From contig JAKBAU010000138.1 in NCBI GenBank assembly GCA_021808875.1, forward strand, positions 1 through 8,848: a stretch of 8,848 nucleotides of DNA, read 5' to 3'. Every line of letters begins with the position of its first letter. Within the stretch, counting starts at the first letter, position 1. Position numbers and translations under genes: made by a program. The stretch comes from Pseudomonadota bacterium (GTDB taxonomy: Bacteria > Pseudomonadota > Alphaproteobacteria > Micropepsales > Micropepsaceae). Shown piece after piece: positions 7,299 to 8,848 of this stretch. A model generated the notes under the pieces. The model worked only from the letters and a program-made list of their open reading frames with translations. It searched no databases and was not told the origin of the DNA.

Positions 7299-7338
7299 CT
7301 GTTAGGGTGATCTGAGAAGAATTGCCCCAGAGGCGCAT

Positions 7339-8652
7339 ATGATTTTGGAGGATGCGCCGGTGGCGCTCAAGCCAACGACGGCGCGCCGCAGCTATACCCT
7401 GCTGTTGCTGACACTCGTTTACGTGGTCAATTATCTGGATCGGCAGATATTGGGCATATTGCTGCCCTTCATACAGCACGATTTTCACCTTGATGATGCC
7501 CAAGCCGGATTGCTCTCCGGGACCATTTTCGCGGTGGTCTACGCGAGTTTGGGAATTCCTCTGGCAAGTCTCGCGGATCGGCTCAGTCGCCGTAATATTA
7601 TTGCTGCATCTTTGGCGATGTTCAGCTTTATGACCGTGCTGAGCGCATACGCGGTGCGCTACTGGCAGTTGCTGCTGGCGCGCTTCGGGACTGGGATTGG
7701 TGAGGCTGGAACAGGTCCGGCCATCAGTTCGATGATCGCCGATCTTTACCCCCCAAAACAGCGCGCCTCAGCATTGGCCTTTTACTCGGCGGGATTGAAT
7801 GTCGGACTACTCATCGGCTTCTTCGCCGGAGGGTGGGTTCTGCAGCATTTCGGCTGGCGCGCAGCGTTCGTTGCCTCCGGGGCGCCCGGACTACTGCTGG
7901 TAGTGTTGCTTCTGTTCACCGTCGAGGAGCCTACGCGTGGGGCGGTGGATGCCCTGCAGGATCGCGAGGCGGCACCCTCACTTTGGGCAACCATACGCTA
8001 TCTCGCACGCATACCATCGTTCCGCTGGATCTCCGTGGGTTGCTCAATGAGCGCGTTTGGCGGGTATGCCGGCATTTTTTTCATCCCTAAATTTCTCTAT
8101 GTGTCGCATCACATGACGCCGGAGGAAGTCGGCGTTGCGCTGGCACTGCTTACCGGGGTGGCTGGGGCGCTTGGGACCTATCTGTCAGGGGTTTTTGCTG
8201 ACCGGCTGGGTGTTCGCGATGTGCGATGGAACATGTACGTGCCCATTATGGCGGCATTTTTTGCCTTGCCATTCGTTCCGGTGTTTTACCTCGCGCCAAG
8301 TACGCCGGTGGCCTTGGCCGCCGCCATCGGGCCGTCCTTGATGGGGGCAGCCTATCTTGGGCCCTCCTATGCCATGACCCAGGCACTAGTGCCGCTACGC
8401 ATGCGCGCCCAGGCCGTAGCCATCCTTCTGTTCATACTCAACATGATTGCATTGGGCATGGGTCCTTTGACAGTAGGCTTTATCAGCGATGTATTGAGGC
8501 CGTTCGTTGGCAGTAACTCTCTGCGCTATGCGCTGATGACTGGCATGGTGACCAGCGTGACTGGTGCCTTCTGTTATTGGCGTGCGTCCCGCACCCTGGC
8601 CAGGGACATTGGTAAAGTGACAGGGGCAGCGGCCAATCCGCGTTTGCGCTAA
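7339..8652 (+). CDS. Major facilitator superfamily transporter, Spinster-like
   Basis: Inner-membrane secondary transporter, 437 aa, the usual size for a 12-helix MFS protein. The first helix runs near residues 19-40 with the VNYLDRQILGILLPFI segment typical of Spinster-like members. Motif A is GIPLASLADRLSRRNII (72-88, between helices 2 and 3). An RFGTGIGEAGTGPA segment (115-128) leads helix 4, followed by PPKQRASALAFY and helix 5. A charged cytoplasmic loop (about 196-225) separates the halves, and the second half has further hydrophobic blocks up to YALMTGMVTSVTGAFCYW. The substrate cannot be inferred; bacterial members of this group are varied. The ATG at 7339 has a weak AGAGG 5 nt ahead (7329-7333). 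Divergent from the aidB-like gene, sharing a 101-nt region with an operator-like palindrome. Its TAA at 8650 faces a convergent gene 49 nt away. Confidence 0.9.
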   Translation: MILEDAPVALKPTTARRSYTLLLLTLVYVVNYLDRQILGILLPFIQHDFHLDDAQAGLLSGTIFAVVYASLGIPLASLADRLSRRNIIAASLAMFSFMTVLSAYAVRYWQLLLARFGTGIGEAGTGPAISSMIADLYPPKQRASALAFYSAGLNVGLLIGFFAGGWVLQHFGWRAAFVASGAPGLLLVVLLLFTVEEPTRGAVDALQDREAAPSLWATIRYLARIPSFRWISVGCSMSAFGGYAGIFFIPKFLYVSHHMTPEEVGVALALLTGVAGALGTYLSGVFADRLGVRDVRWNMYVPIMAAFFALPFVPVFYLAPSTPVALAAAIGPSLMGAAYLGPSYAMTQALVPLRMRAQAVAILLFILNMIALGMGPLTVGFISDVLRPFVGSNSLRYALMTGMVTSVTGAFCYWRASRTLARDIGKVTGAAANPRLR

Positions 8653-8701
8653 GAGCCAGTTGCTGCTGCGACCAGTGCCATTGGCATACCCAGACCTTTG
8701 T

Positions 8702-8848
8702 CTAGTGCAGCCACAGCGCCATCAGATAGGGTACGAGCACAGCCGTAAGCACCCCATTGAGGGCAAGTGCGAGGCCCGCGTAGGTACCAGCCCGTCTTCC
8801 TGCTTGAAACGCGCGTGCGGTGCCAATGCCATGACCGGCCAGACTGCT
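8702..8848 (-). CDS. LrgB/CidB-family membrane protein, C-terminal end only
   Basis: Minus-strand frame open from the window edge (codon 8846-8848) to a TAG at 8702-8704, giving the last 48 residues. They contain LAGHGIGTARAF and then AGTYAGLALALNGVLTAV followed by a hydrophobic end LVPYLMALWLH. The HGIGTARA-like motif plus a Gly/Ala-rich final helix with LNG is the hallmark C-terminus of LrgB/CidB proteins, a family linked to murein hydrolase control and, in some members, to glycolate or pyruvate transport. The N-terminal part lies outside the window, where an LrgA/CidA partner is often found. Too short to say which subfamily. Confidence 0.75.
   Translation of the reverse strand, partial: SSLAGHGIGTARAFQAGRRAGTYAGLALALNGVLTAVLVPYLMALWLH

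Noticed and set aside
8676..8703. Terminator between the MFS and LrgB-like genes
   Set aside because: TGCC-ATT-GGCA and AGAC-CTTT-GTCT are 4-bp stems without T-runs; too weak to call.

Overview
The window is a stretch of bacterial chromosome, most likely from an alphaproteobacterium. The evidence is the tightly packed order lepB-rnc-era-recO, the alphaproteobacterial style of several proteins (RecO starting MEW-x-DE, a ParC tail of the type [16 protein letters not shown], a LepB with a short C-terminal half), and fairly GC-rich sequence. A Rhodospirillales-like member is a reasonable guess, but the sequence alone does not settle the order or genus. There is no sign of phage, transposon, CRISPR, plasmid or tRNA/rRNA sequence.

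Left part, about 1-3166, plus strand: a housekeeping operon. lepB (signal peptidase I, 5' end outside the window) is followed by rnc (RNase III), era (ribosome-assembly GTPase) and recO (recombinational repair mediator). Junctions are minimal: 1 nt between lepB and the preferred rnc start, a 4-nt ATGA overlap between rnc and era, and no gap between era and a TTG-started recO. Translational coupling is therefore likely. RNase III and Era both act on the rRNA pathway (precursor cleavage, then 30S maturation).

Middle, 3167-5545: a 141-nt gap with a possible weak terminator, then parC, subunit A of topoisomerase IV, intact on the plus strand.

Right part, 5591-8848: accessory metabolism and transport. 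A minus-strand AidB-type acyl-CoA dehydrogenase homologue converges on parC. It is divergent from a plus-strand Spinster-like MFS transporter. The 101-nt region between them holds a near-palindrome at 7274-7298 that overlaps the probable promoter of the dehydrogenase gene. The right edge cuts through a minus-strand gene; its last 48 codons match the C-terminus of LrgB/CidB-family membrane proteins. No direct functional link between these three genes can be shown from sequence.

I found no convincing new multi-gene system. The observations most worth checking are: an RNase III lacking one of its four usual metal-binding carboxylates (Gly in place of the Asp equivalent to E. coli D114), the operator-like palindrome in the divergent promoter region, a perfect 10-bp hairpin inside the aidB-like coding sequence, and a Gln at the quinolone-contact serine position of ParC.
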